Notes: a model not told the origin generated them from the letters alone. A stretch of DNA of 64,000 nucleotides from Actinocatenispora sera (GCF_018324685.1 NZ_AP023354.1:4092001-4156000); one strand, 5' to 3'; positions 16,832 through 24,815 are shown, counted from the stretch's first letter. Numbers and translations are program-made.

Positions 16832-17272
16832 GTAGACCCTCCTCACGGGCGCTGGTACGACAGGCAGGTCCTGGGAGGCCTGCACAGGAAGGACCTCTCA
16901 GGGGATGCCCGGTCGGGTAACAGGACTGCCGCGACTCCTCTGCGCGCTCGGGCGCATCAATCATGTCAAGAACGACAAAAGGACACCAGGAAAACCACAA
17001 CATTTCGTGCCTGTGTCGTAACTGACAGTCGCATATCCGGCGAGCGCTGTCCACTTTTCGGCCTCTCTCGCGCCACCTCTCCTCCTTTGCGACAAGTATG
17101 TGCCGGCATCCCGCGGCGACGGAAGGTGCGATACGCGACACCGCGGCTTGTTCCTGTCCGGTAAGGTGGTCGCCTCGCCGCCGGGCCGTGCACCGGACGA
17201 AACATTCGTCCAAGACGCGCCGGCGCCGCCGCGACCATGCTCGACCCGTACCGACCAGGTGAGGGGTGGGCG
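16832..17272. other. Divergent promoter region, no gene recognised
   Basis: This 441-nt region separates the FtsK/EccC-like operon from the carboxylesterase. The part around 16955-17050 is clearly richer in A and T than its surroundings, as expected for promoters in a high-GC genome. Several short inverted repeats (for example AGGTCCT / AGGACCT near 16866-16896) lie in the leader of the operon. No convincing coding sequence was seen. Confidence 0.5.
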
Positions 17273-18742
17273 ATGACGGTCGTGGGCGAGGCGCCGACGG
17301 TGCGGGTGACCGGCGGTCGGGTGGTCGGGCGGATCGACCGGGGAGTCGCCGCGTTTCTCGGCATCCCGTACGCCGCACCGCCGTTCGGCGCCCGTCGGCT
17401 GCTGCCGCCCGCACCACCGGTGCCGTGGGCGGGCGTGCGCGACGCCGGCCGGTACGGGCCGACCTGCCCCAAGACGCCGGGCACGCCGCTGTTCCCGGAG
17501 ACCGTGATCGACGGCGAAGGCTGCCTCAACCTCAACGTCTGGACCCCCGATCCGCAGGCCACCGGGCTGCCGGTACTGGTGTGGATCCACGGCGGCGCGT
17601 TCACCACCGGCGCCGGCTCGCTGCCCGGCTACCGGGGCAGCTCGTTCGCCCGGGACGGCGTGGTGTGCGTGACGATCAACTACCGGCTCGGCGCCGAGGG
17701 GTTCCTCTACCTCGGCAACGGGGTCGCGAACCTGGGGCTGCGCGACCAGCTCGCCGCGCTGGCGTGGGTGCGCGACAACATCGCCGCGTTCGGCGGGGAT
17801 CCGGACCGGGTCAGCGTCGCCGGCCAGTCCGCCGGCGCGGTCAGCGTCGCCACCCTGCTCGCCATGCCGCGCTCGGCCGGCCTGTTCGGCCAGGCGATCG
17901 CGCAGAGCGGGTCGGCCGCCCGGACCCTGACCCCGGACGCCGCCACCGACGTCGCGGCCCGGTTGGCCGACGCGCTGGGCGTCCCACCGACGCGGGCCGC
18001 CTTCCGCGAGGTACCGGCCGACGCGCTCGCCCGGGCGTCGACCGCGCTGGTGGCGGCGAGCCAGGTACCGCACGATCCGACCAGCTGGGACGTGCTGCCC
18101 TTCGCCCCGGTGGTCGACGGCGACACGCTGCCCGCGCACCCGTTCGACGCGGTACGCGGCGGGGCCGGTCGCGGGGTGCGGCTGCTCACCGGCTGGAACC
18201 GGGACGACACCCGGATCGGGTTGGTACCCACCGGGATGATCGACGCGGTCGACGAGACCATGCTGGCCGGAGTCGTGGCCGCGCTCGGCGGACCCGACGG
18301 TACGGTCCAGCGCTACCGGTCGGCCCGGCCCGGGGCGGGCAGCGGCGAGCTGCTGGCCGCCGTGACCACCGACCGGTCGCTGCGACTGCCGATCACCCGG
18401 GGCGTGGAGGTACGGCTGGCCGGCGGCGCGGGCGGGAACTGGTTGTACCGCTTCGACCACGGCTCCACGAGCTTCGACGGCCGGCTCGGTGCCGCGCACG
18501 CGGTGGAACTCCCGTACGTGTTCGACCTGCTGGACGACGAGTCGGCCCGGCCGCTGATCGGCGCCGATCCCTCGGCCGCCGTGGCGCGGACGGTGCACGG
18601 CGCCTGGGTCCGGTTCGTCACCGACGGCGATCCGGGTTGGCCCCGCTATGACCTGGCCAGCCGCAACACCGCGCTGCTCGACGCGGCGATCACCGTCGTC
18701 GCCGACCCCGACGGCGCGGAACGCGCCGGCTGGCCGGACTGA
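17273..18742 (+). CDS. Type B carboxylesterase (alpha/beta hydrolase)
   Basis: 489 residues, typical for bacterial carboxylesterases and p-nitrobenzyl esterases. Hydrolyses carboxylic esters, probably in the cytoplasm as no signal peptide is present. Signatures: GRIDRGVAAFLGIPYAAPP at the start, VLVWIHGGAF (oxyanion hole), and the nucleophile elbow AGQSAGAVS with the catalytic serine. The histidine region is FDHGSTSFDGRLGAAHAVEL. The ATG at 17273 follows GAGGGGTGGG and is preferred over 17237. Natural substrate unknown. Confidence 0.92.
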   Translation: MTVVGEAPTVRVTGGRVVGRIDRGVAAFLGIPYAAPPFGARRLLPPAPPVPWAGVRDAGRYGPTCPKTPGTPLFPETVIDGEGCLNLNVWTPDPQATGLPVLVWIHGGAFTTGAGSLPGYRGSSFARDGVVCVTINYRLGAEGFLYLGNGVANLGLRDQLAALAWVRDNIAAFGGDPDRVSVAGQSAGAVSVATLLAMPRSAGLFGQAIAQSGSAARTLTPDAATDVAARLADALGVPPTRAAFREVPADALARASTALVAASQVPHDPTSWDVLPFAPVVDGDTLPAHPFDAVRGGAGRGVRLLTGWNRDDTRIGLVPTGMIDAVDETMLAGVVAALGGPDGTVQRYRSARPGAGSGELLAAVTTDRSLRLPITRGVEVRLAGGAGGNWLYRFDHGSTSFDGRLGAAHAVELPYVFDLLDDESARPLIGADPSAAVARTVHGAWVRFVTDGDPGWPRYDLASRNTALLDAAITVVADPDGAERAGWPD

Positions 18743-19121
18743 CAAGGCAACAGGATGCCGTCCCTCGCCGGGGGCTGCGCGGCCGGGCCGATACTGGAGC
18801 AGGATGCCCGGCTCCGGTGCGAACGGCGGCCGGAGGCCGAACGGGTGGTGCCGCAGCCGGTGGCCGACGGACCGGCCGGGTCGGGGGACGACCGGCGTGC
18901 CGCGGCCGGATCGTGGCGGGGTGGCCCTGGATGCGCCCGACCGACGCGAGCCGGAAGCGGGCCGGCGGCCAGGTGACTGCGACGCGGAAGTGGGCCGGCG
19001 CTGAGGTGACTGCGACGCGGAAGTGGGACGGCCTCCGGGTGGCGGCGACGCGGAAGCGGACGGCCGGGTGGGTGCGAGGCGGACGTGGGCCGGCGGCCGG
19101 ACGGGTGCGAGGAGGTGTCGG
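18743..19121. other. Intergenic region with tandem repeats, no gene recognised
   Basis: The 379 nt between the esterase and the AraC gene hold no convincing gene. The second half is a 33-bp tandem repeat array (18938-19069) followed by decayed, similar GGCGACGCGG-rich sequence up to the ribosome site of the AraC gene. Confidence 0.6.
18938..19069 (+). repeat. 33-bp tandem repeat array
   Basis: Four units with exact 33-bp spacing start at 18938, 18971, 19004 and 19037. The core is GACGCGGAAGTGGG. The second and third units each begin with AGGTGACTGC, so a TGA recurs every 33 bp. The outer units are decayed. No parent gene for the repeated sequence is visible, unlike the other arrays in the window. 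Confidence 0.75.
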
Positions 19122-19958
19122 GTGAGCGCGGGAGGAGACCGGTGCAAGGTCGCGGTGCCGGGCTGGCAGATCGAGACGTACGCCCGGCCCGGCGTCGCGA
19201 TGGCCGGCTACGGCGACGAGGCGAACGAGTTCGGCGACATCGCGCTGATCCCGCACCCGACGCTGACCGTACTGTTCGACCTCGGCGAGCGGCCGTTCGT
19301 GGTCGAGGACGCCGGCGGCGCCCGGCAGCGGGACCGCGTCGTGGCCGGTCTGGCTCCGGTCCGAGCCCGTGGCCGCGGGCTCGCCGGCCGCTCCGAGTGC
19401 CTCCAACTGCGGCTCTCCCCGCTGCTGGGGTACCCGCTGCTCGGCGCCGCCGCCGACCTGCGCGGCGCGGTCGTCGCCCTGGACGACCTGTGGGGCCGCG
19501 AGGCGGTACGCATCCAGGAGCGGTTGCGGGCCGCCCGCACGTGGCCGGACCGGTTCGCGGTCGTCGCCGCCGCGCTGGCCCGCCGGCACCGCGACGCGGT
19601 TCGTACGGTCGACCCCGAGGTCGCGCACTGCTGGCGCCGGCTGACCGCCACCGGCGGCCGGGTGCGAGTCGACCGGCTCGCCGCCGAGGTCGGCTGGAGC
19701 CGTACCCGGCTGTGGTCCCGGTTCGGCGCGCAGGTCGGCATCACCCCGAAGCGGGCCGGGCGGCTGATCCGGTTCGACCGCGCGGTGCACCGCCTCGCCG
19801 CCGGCCACCCCGCGGCATCGGTCGCGATCGACTGCGGTTACGTCGACCAGTCGCACCTGCACCGGGAGGTGACCTCGTTCGCCGGCGCCACTCCGACCGA
19901 GGTCGCGGCGTCCCCGTTCCTCGCCCTCGACCACGTTGCCTGGCCCACCCGCCGGTAA
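19122..19958 (+). CDS. AraC-family transcriptional regulator
   Basis: 278 residues. The C-terminal 85 residues form the two-helix-turn-helix AraC domain: VRVDRLAAEVGWSRTRLWSR, then AASVAIDCGYVDQSHLHREV with the usual glycine-tyrosine and final F-x-GATPTE motif. The N-terminal part (about 20-150) resembles DUF6597-like sensor domains of AraC proteins. GTG 19122 is chosen because GGAGG lies 6 nt upstream. Possible target is the carboxylesterase before it, but nothing in the sequence proves this. Confidence 0.88.
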   Translation: MSAGGDRCKVAVPGWQIETYARPGVAMAGYGDEANEFGDIALIPHPTLTVLFDLGERPFVVEDAGGARQRDRVVAGLAPVRARGRGLAGRSECLQLRLSPLLGYPLLGAAADLRGAVVALDDLWGREAVRIQERLRAARTWPDRFAVVAAALARRHRDAVRTVDPEVAHCWRRLTATGGRVRVDRLAAEVGWSRTRLWSRFGAQVGITPKRAGRLIRFDRAVHRLAAGHPAASVAIDCGYVDQSHLHREVTSFAGATPTEVAASPFLALDHVAWPTRR

Positions 19959-19993
19959 CACTGAGCCGTCGCCGTGCGCGTGCGCACCCGGCG

Positions 19994-20057
19994 GTGCCGT
20001 CCCCGGCCACCGCCGGCGTTCCCCGGGCTACCGCTGGCGTTCCCCGGCTACGTCGCC
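19994..20057 (+). repeat. Three degenerate 20-21-bp tandem units
   Basis: GGCGTTCCCCGG-type units start near 19995, 20015 and 20036, downstream of the AraC gene. The array is short and decayed. Confidence 0.5.
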
Positions 20058-20168
20058 GCCCCCGCCACGAACTCTTCCCCTACCGCACCGCCTCCTCGCT
20101 TCCGGCTTGCGGCGTGGGGGCTGCGGGCTGCGGTGTAGTAGCGTGCGCCACGTTGGAGGTGAGGTCGA

Positions 20169-21035
20169 GTGCCGTTCGACTTCGGCCTGTCTCGTCCGGC
20201 GACGCTCGCACCCTCGAACGTGGTGGCCGAGCCTTCACATGGCGGTGGCCGCCCGAAGGGATGCAACAGCTTCCCCGGCGACACCAGAGTCCTCCTTGCA
20301 GACGGCAGCACCAAACCTATCGCGAAAATTCACATCGGTGACCGTGTCACCAACGCGAAACCAGACGCTCACGGCACGCAGAAGCACCGCGTTGACGGCG
20401 TCATCCGCACCACCACCGACCACGACTTCGTCCAGATCACCCTCAAGGATGGCAGCGGCCGGCAGAAGATCACCGCGACCGCCCATCACCGATTCTGGGA
20501 CCACACCACCCACCGCTGGACCGAAGCCACCAACCTGAAAACAGGCGACCGACTCCAAACCACCCACCGCACCAGCCGCATCACCGCGCTCACCCGCTAC
20601 ACCAAACCCCAGATCACCTACAACCTCACCATCCGCAGCCCCCACACCTACTATGTACTCGCTGGAAATACGCCAGTTCTTGTGCATAATGCAGGTGGCG
20701 AACTTGGGCCGGGCGAAGTATTCCTTTGGCGTGGTGTCAAGGGAATGGAGCGTGATGATCTCCTGAAGAACTGTGTCTTCAAGAGCACCCAGGGAGTCAA
20801 GTATTTCTCTTTCACGGAAAGGGGGTCGGCGGAATATGCTAGAAGGGCGTACGCCGCCTATCCGAAAGAGGGTAGAAATACAATGGTGCGCACCAAAGTC
20901 AACCTGGCAGATCTTCCTGAATCTGCAAGAATGGCATACACGGCAGATGTCGTGGACGGTGGCGTCGCCCTTCAGGACGACGTGCTTCCGAAGCTGAGTA
21001 GGCCACAGTTGATGCCTTCTATGGGCTGTGGGTGA
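20169..21035 (+). CDS. Orphan polymorphic-toxin module: HINT peptidase plus C-terminal toxin domain
   Basis: 288 residues. Residues 32-174 are a pretoxin HINT domain: it starts CNSFPGDTRVLLADG, has the internal TATAHHRFW histidine block, and ends TPVLVHNAGG where self-cleavage releases the toxin. The last 114 residues are the candidate toxin; LWRGV, YFSFTERGSAEYARRAY and YTADVV recall the R / STS-like layout of ADP-ribosyltransferases, which is speculative. The usual long delivery part is missing: only 31 unrelated residues precede the HINT domain, so this is a detached cassette. GTG 20169 follows GGAGG. The toxin part is AT-richer than its surroundings. The immunity candidate overlaps the stop. 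Confidence 0.8.
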   Translation: MPFDFGLSRPATLAPSNVVAEPSHGGGRPKGCNSFPGDTRVLLADGSTKPIAKIHIGDRVTNAKPDAHGTQKHRVDGVIRTTTDHDFVQITLKDGSGRQKITATAHHRFWDHTTHRWTEATNLKTGDRLQTTHRTSRITALTRYTKPQITYNLTIRSPHTYYVLAGNTPVLVHNAGGELGPGEVFLWRGVKGMERDDLLKNCVFKSTQGVKYFSFTERGSAEYARRAYAAYPKEGRNTMVRTKVNLADLPESARMAYTADVVDGGVALQDDVLPKLSRPQLMPSMGCG

Positions 21036-21505
21036 TGGTGATGGAATACGTTATCGCCTCATCATCGGAAAGCGTTGTTCAGATGTGTCGGGAAATGTTG
21101 GGATTCCTCGCCGGCGTTAGTTTTCGGATGGGTTCGATTCCTGAAACAGGCTTTGACTGTGATGCCGCGATCCTAAACTCCCCCCTTGGTCACGAGCGTT
21201 ACGGGGGTACGCCTCAGATTGGGCACGTTCAGACTCTGATCAACCGTCGTGATGACGGAGCTCCCGCAGTTATCCTGGCGGCGGCTCCAATCAGGGCTGA
21301 CGTGGCTGCCGCAGAGCCCAGCGACGCTGAGATCGAGAGTCATGTGCAAGGCGTCATCGAATCTTGCATCTCTGCCTTCAGATCGAAATTCCCGAATCGC
21401 GGAGAAGAGGCCCGCATTCTACTGCATCTAGAAGGTGCTGGAATTGATCGTCGGGACATCAAAGTCCCGTTGAGGGGTGTTCTGAGATTTCTTGAAGATT
21501 CCTAG
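21035..21505 (+). CDS. Candidate immunity protein for the HINT-linked toxin
   Basis: 156 residues starting at an ATG that overlaps the toxin stop (TGATG); other in-frame starts lie at 21032, 21038 and 21041. It is soluble, AT-richer than the chromosome around it, and unlike any family I can name with certainty. The segment DAAILNSPLGHERYGGTPQI followed by a strand VILAAAPI and a final VPLRGVLRFL recalls macro-domain layouts. Macro domains reverse ADP-ribosylation, so this would suit an ART-type toxin, but that is a hypothesis. Its role as immunity protein rests on overlap and order. Confidence 0.7.
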   Translation: MVMEYVIASSSESVVQMCREMLGFLAGVSFRMGSIPETGFDCDAAILNSPLGHERYGGTPQIGHVQTLINRRDDGAPAVILAAAPIRADVAAAEPSDAEIESHVQGVIESCISAFRSKFPNRGEEARILLHLEGAGIDRRDIKVPLRGVLRFLEDS

Positions 21506-21556
21506 CGTATCGGGTCCATTATTCACCGCTGTGGTATCGGTGGAACTCGCACCAGT

Positions 21557-22488
21557 GAGCCTTTTTCATCCTGCTGCGAGTTCGTGGTCTTGAAGGACGT
21601 GGATGGCTTTGGCGAGTCGGCCGGCGCGGTGGGGGCTGGAGCGTAGCTTGCGCAGGATGCGCCAGGTTTTGAGCTGGGCGTTGGCGCGTTCGCCGGGGCC
21701 ACGCAGCCTCGCGTGCGCCCGGTTGGCAGCTTTCTGAGACTCGGGTTTACCCTTGCCCTTGTACGGAGTGATCACCGGCTCGCCGATCCCGTGATAGCCC
21801 TTGTCGCCCAGGGCGATCAGCCCGGCCTGGCGTAGCGCGGCGAGAATGTTCCAGATGCGGGCGGCGGCGGTGTCGTGCACGCTGCCGGGCAACGCACCCG
21901 ACACCCACAGGATGGCCCCGTCGGGTGCCGAGATCACCTGCAGGTTCATCCCGTGCATCCGGTGCTTGCCGGAGTAGAACGGCCGGTCGGCGGCCACCCG
22001 ATCGATCGGGACCAGGGTTCCGTCGATGATCACGTAGGCCATGCCGGCCCGCCTCGCGGTCTTCAGCGCCGCCTGCAGCTTCGGTGCCCGGTCGGCCAGC
22101 AGCTCCACCGTCTCGTTGACGTAGCGCCAGCAGGTGGCTGTGGACACCTCGAAACCCGCCCCGACCTGCGTGAACGGTTCACCTTTGCGCAGATACACCA
22201 GCACCAGCAGCGCCTGTTGCCCCGCATCCAGCGCCCGCCACCGCGAGCCGAGTTGCCGACGATGGCGGCGGATGAGTCCAGACACGAAGGTCAGGGTCTG
22301 AGATGACAACGGCAGCGCGGCACGGTAAAACAACATGAAGAAGCCCTTGCTGACGACAGCAGATCTTGGTCGATCGCCGTCATAGCAAGGGCTTCGCTAC
22401 ATCCCCGACCGCGACACGCCCCTCTCGGTCACGAACCCGTCTCGATCCCCAGCGGCCCAACACATCCCCACCACGATGAAAAGGGCTC
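21557..22488 (-). mobile_element. IS5-family insertion sequence, ISL2-like, intact
   Basis: 932 bp. The ends are inverted repeats starting GAGCC(T/C)TTTTCATC; over the outer 21 bases about 17 match. The element is flanked by the direct repeat AGT (21554-21556 and 22489-22491), which fits the ANT target duplication of the ISL2 subgroup. One transposase fills it. A 12-bp inverted repeat (GAAGCCCTTGCT at 22340-22351 and its complement at 22384-22395) lies in the promoter end. It is inserted about 50 nt after the immunity gene. Confidence 0.85.
21566..22336 (-). CDS. IS5-family transposase
   Basis: 256 residues, apparently full length. An N-terminal helix-turn-helix (about 45-75, PFTQVGAGFEVSTATCWRYV) precedes a DDE_Tnp_4 nuclease domain with acidic residues in VIIDGTLVPID, GDKGYHG and GERANAQLK (the D, D and E positions). 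The stop codon lies inside the left terminal repeat. No frameshift is present, so the element may be active. Confidence 0.92.
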   Translation of the reverse strand: MLFYRAALPLSSQTLTFVSGLIRRHRRQLGSRWRALDAGQQALLVLVYLRKGEPFTQVGAGFEVSTATCWRYVNETVELLADRAPKLQAALKTARRAGMAYVIIDGTLVPIDRVAADRPFYSGKHRMHGMNLQVISAPDGAILWVSGALPGSVHDTAAARIWNILAALRQAGLIALGDKGYHGIGEPVITPYKGKGKPESQKAANRAHARLRGPGERANAQLKTWRILRKLRSSPHRAGRLAKAIHVLQDHELAAG

Positions 22489-22493
22489 AGTGG

Positions 22494-22933
22494 AGTCGTC
22501 GAGTCTCTCGGTGCGGGTGGGTTGGAATTCGAGGACGCCGAGACGGCAGGTTCTGAATTTTGCTCAATCTCCTGGCCTGGATCCAGTGAGCCGGCAAGTA
22601 TGCGTGAAGCGGTCAACTACCAGTGCCTTTCGGGACTCCGTCGGTGCTGGACATCAACAGCGCCCAGAAGGATCCGTGCCCGTGCACGCCGGCCGCGGGG
22701 GAGATGAACACTTCGGAGCCTGCTGGGGGAGTCTTGGCGGTGCGGTGGACCGTGGACCGGGTCATCGGCCGGAGCCTCCGTTTCCGGTCGGGGCACTCAT
22801 TGCTGCTCGCCAGCGACGGGGGCCTGCTCTGTGTGCTACCGGCTACCGTACGCGCCCTATACCTACCTGTCCATGGTGCCCTACACCTGTCTCAGCGATG
22901 ATGCAGGTCAGCACGCCTGTCTAGCGTTGGATC
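22494..22933. other. Intergenic region, no gene convincingly supported
   Basis: This 440-nt stretch follows the IS right end. Open frames on the plus strand exist (for example 22704-22901, 65 codons), but none has a good ribosome site or recognisable composition. The right part holds the repeated CCTGTC motifs in front of the GntR gene. If the IS and one AGT are removed, plus-strand frames run on across the junction, so an older gene may have been interrupted here. Confidence 0.4.
22865..22921 (+). promoter_or_regulatory. Phased (A/G)CCTGTC repeats upstream of the GntR gene
   Basis: ACCTGTC at 22865, ACCTGTC at 22885 and GCCTGTC at 22915 are spaced 20 and 30 bp, that is two and three helical turns. 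They end 12 nt before the GntR start codon and could be operators for that protein or promoter elements. Inferred from spacing and position. Confidence 0.45.
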
Positions 22934-23164
22934 ATGACCCTGGATCCCGACATCAGTACGCCGCTCTGGCGGCAGTTAGTCGATGTGCTGGTTGCTCGGA
23001 TCGAGGATGGGACGTACCGCAAGGGCGGCCGGCTTCCGTCCGAAGTCAGTCTGCAGCAGGAGTTCGGGGTTGCCCGCGGCACGGTACGGCACGCCTTGCA
23101 GCATCTCGTCGCCGAAGGCATCGCCGAGACGACCAATGGCAAGGGAACCTACGTCAGGCCGTAG
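22934..23164 (+). CDS. HTH-only GntR-family protein
   Basis: 76 residues: the complete winged helix of the GntR family (STPLWRQLVDVLVARIEDG, LPSEVSLQQEFGVARGTVRH, GIAETTNGKGTYVRP) and nothing else. GntR proteins normally carry a further 70-250 residue effector domain, so this is either a natural minimal form, common in actinomycete accessory regions, or the stump of a larger gene; the stop directly follows the wing. No effector-domain remnant was seen downstream. Confidence 0.85.
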   Translation: MTLDPDISTPLWRQLVDVLVARIEDGTYRKGGRLPSEVSLQQEFGVARGTVRHALQHLVAEGIAETTNGKGTYVRP

Positions 23165-23236
23165 ACACCTGCTCGGCCGTGTGATGCTCCCGAGGGCCGA
23201 AGGCGATTGGCCTTCCGCGCAACGCCGTACGACGGA

Positions 23237-23320
23237 TCAGTGGCGGTGCGAGTATGCGGCGCCGAGCACGAACGCCAGTACCAGGGTGAACAGCCAGCCG
23301 AGCGCGATCGAGACGGTCAC
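23237..23320 (-). CDS. Tiny membrane peptide, translationally coupled
   Basis: 27 residues from a GTG that overlaps the stop of the gene before it (GTGA). The sequence is one hydrophobic helix (VTVSIALGWLFTLVLAFVLG) with a short His/Arg tail. It is the third gene in a chain of overlapping small genes. Existence is supported by coupling and by its clear membrane-helix composition; function is unknown. Confidence 0.45.
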   Translation of the reverse strand: MTVSIALGWLFTLVLAFVLGAAYSHRH

Positions 23321-23562
23321 GGCTGCCGCCGGATGAGCAGGGTGGCGGTGCGCGCGAAGAAGACCCGTACCGGCGCCTGGTCGTCGTCGGCGGGGACGAC
23401 TCGCAGGTAGACGGCGCCCTCGACGAGCGCCGGAAGTACCGACACGACCCTCGCCCACCAGCAGCCGTGGCCGTGGATGCCCGCGGTCGGGCAGATGAAC
23501 ACGTGATCGCCGGGTTGCGGTTGGTCCGCGCCGCGGCCCGTTTCGCGCGCATTCGTGGTCAC
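23317..23562 (-). CDS. Small beta-rich protein (second copy of XRE-linked family)
   Basis: 81 residues from a GTG overlapping the previous stop (GTGA). Pattern: PGDHVFICP ... WWARVVSV ... GAVYLRVV ... VRVFFARTATLLIRR. This matches the layout of the neighbours at 5813-6049 and 23559-23825 (G-x-x-V, W-x-RV(I/V), G-x-x-YL, terminal RR). It follows directly from the paralogous gene upstream and precedes the tiny membrane peptide. Function unknown. Confidence 0.65.
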   Translation of the reverse strand: MTTNARETGRGADQPQPGDHVFICPTAGIHGHGCWWARVVSVLPALVEGAVYLRVVPADDDQAPVRVFFARTATLLIRRQP

Positions 23563-23825
23563 GGCCGGCACCGCCGCTCCACCCGTACGCCGCCGTCGAT
23601 GACGTACTCGCGGCGGATCTCGCGCGGCGACTCCGGATAGAAGCCGACCAGGTACGAGTGACCCGGCAGCCAGGCGTCGTCCACCCGGATCACCTGGTAC
23701 CAGCGCGATCGGTAGGTGAACTGGTCGCCCGCCCGGTTGGTCAACCACACCCGCTCGCCCGGCGTCGGCGTCGCCCCCAACACCAGCTCGTACCCGGGAC
23801 GTACCGGATCCACCCCACTCGACAT
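23559..23825 (-). CDS. Small beta-rich protein (third copy of XRE-linked family)
   Basis: 88 residues. The ATG at 23825 follows GGGAGGCAGTC, a good ribosome site. Pattern: PGERVWLTN ... RWYQVIRV ... GHSYLVGF ... YVIDGGVRVERR, shared with the genes at 5813 and 23317. It is the first gene of a three-gene overlapping operon that diverges from the XRE-DUF5753 gene. Function unknown; a regulated partner of that XRE system is inferred from position. Confidence 0.68.
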   Translation of the reverse strand: MSSGVDPVRPGYELVLGATPTPGERVWLTNRAGDQFTYRSRWYQVIRVDDAWLPGHSYLVGFYPESPREIRREYVIDGGVRVERRCRP

Positions 23826-23942
23826 GACTGCCTCCCGTGATTCTTGCCTGACGCTCCGTGCCGGGTGATATGAGTGAGAAGCTATCATGCTATTCGTTAT
23901 GTATGGCAAGAGCGATATCGCAAACACCAGGGGTCGCTAAGG

Positions 23943-24815
23943 ATGGCAACGCAGGCGTGGAACGATGAGGACGTGGCAGATCGGTTCAGCCCGACCGTGC
24001 GCAAGCGCGTACTGGGGCTCCAGCTCGCGCGACTGCGTCGTGCTGCCGGGCTGACCAGCGAGAAGGCTGCCGACGAGCTGGGTGTGGGCCAGGGCCATCT
24101 GTCGCAGATGGAGCACGCGCATCGGAGCGTGAACAAGGCTCAGCTGCTTGCGCTGCTCTCCATCTACAAGGTCGATGAGAGCAAGCGCGCCGAGCTGATG
24201 CTGTTGCACCAGACGCTCAAGCAGCCAGCCTGGTGGCAGGGCATGGGTGTACCGGCCGGCTCATACGTCGACCTTGAGGCGGCTGCAGCGCGCATCCGTA
24301 GCTTCGATCATGGCGTCATCTCCGGTCTGTTGCAGACGCCGGAGTACTCCGCGGAAATCATTCGCCGGACCGATCCAGACGCGGATGAAGCCGTTGTGTC
24401 GCAGCGTGTTTCAGTTCGGTCTCAGCGCTCTGAGCTGCTGGCTGACGGGCTGAAATTGTGGACCGTCGTTGACGAAGGGGCGCTCCGTCGCATCGTTGCT
24501 GACCGTGGCGTGATGGCCGCTCAGGTCGAGCACCTGGCGGATCGCGCCGAGCAACTGCCCGAGGTACAGGTGCAGGTCCTCACGTTCGATGCTGGTGCCC
24601 ACGTCAGCATGGAGGGTGGCTTCGCCGTACTGGAGTACGAGGACCATCCGACTCTGGCCTACACGGAGAAGTGGGGGCAGGGTAATTGGCTTGAGCGGGG
24701 CAGCGAGGTCGATCAAGCATCACTTCGCTGGGACCGGCTGTCGGCAGAAGCGCTGAAGCCGGCCGACAGCATCAAGCTCCTCAGAAAGCTAGCGAAGGAA
24801 CTGCGCGATGGGTGA
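23943..24815 (+). CDS. XRE-family regulator with DUF5753
   Basis: 290 residues. The helix-turn-helix lies at about 25-80 (LGLQLARLRRAAGLTSEKAA, GVGQGHLSQMEHAHR), and the rest is the DUF5753 ligand-sensing domain (FDHGVISGLLQTPEYSAEII is its hallmark). Such regulators are paired with DUF397 proteins in nearly all morphologically complex actinomycetes; some control development or antibiotic production. Here a DUF397 gene overlaps its end by 8 nt. The ATG at 23943 is preferred, matching the usual distance to the HTH. It diverges from the small beta-rich operon. Confidence 0.92.
   Translation: MATQAWNDEDVADRFSPTVRKRVLGLQLARLRRAAGLTSEKAADELGVGQGHLSQMEHAHRSVNKAQLLALLSIYKVDESKRAELMLLHQTLKQPAWWQGMGVPAGSYVDLEAAAARIRSFDHGVISGLLQTPEYSAEIIRRTDPDADEAVVSQRVSVRSQRSELLADGLKLWTVVDEGALRRIVADRGVMAAQVEHLADRAEQLPEVQVQVLTFDAGAHVSMEGGFAVLEYEDHPTLAYTEKWGQGNWLERGSEVDQASLRWDRLSAEALKPADSIKLLRKLAKELRDG

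Noticed and set aside
18938-19069. Possible CRISPR array
   Set aside because: The units follow each other directly with no variable spacers, and no cas genes are present; this is a simple tandem repeat.
22704-22901. Possible 65-codon gene upstream of GntR
   Set aside because: The GGGGAG before the ATG is too close to act as a ribosome site, no family pattern is visible, and the right end overlaps the phased CCTGTC repeats that look regulatory.
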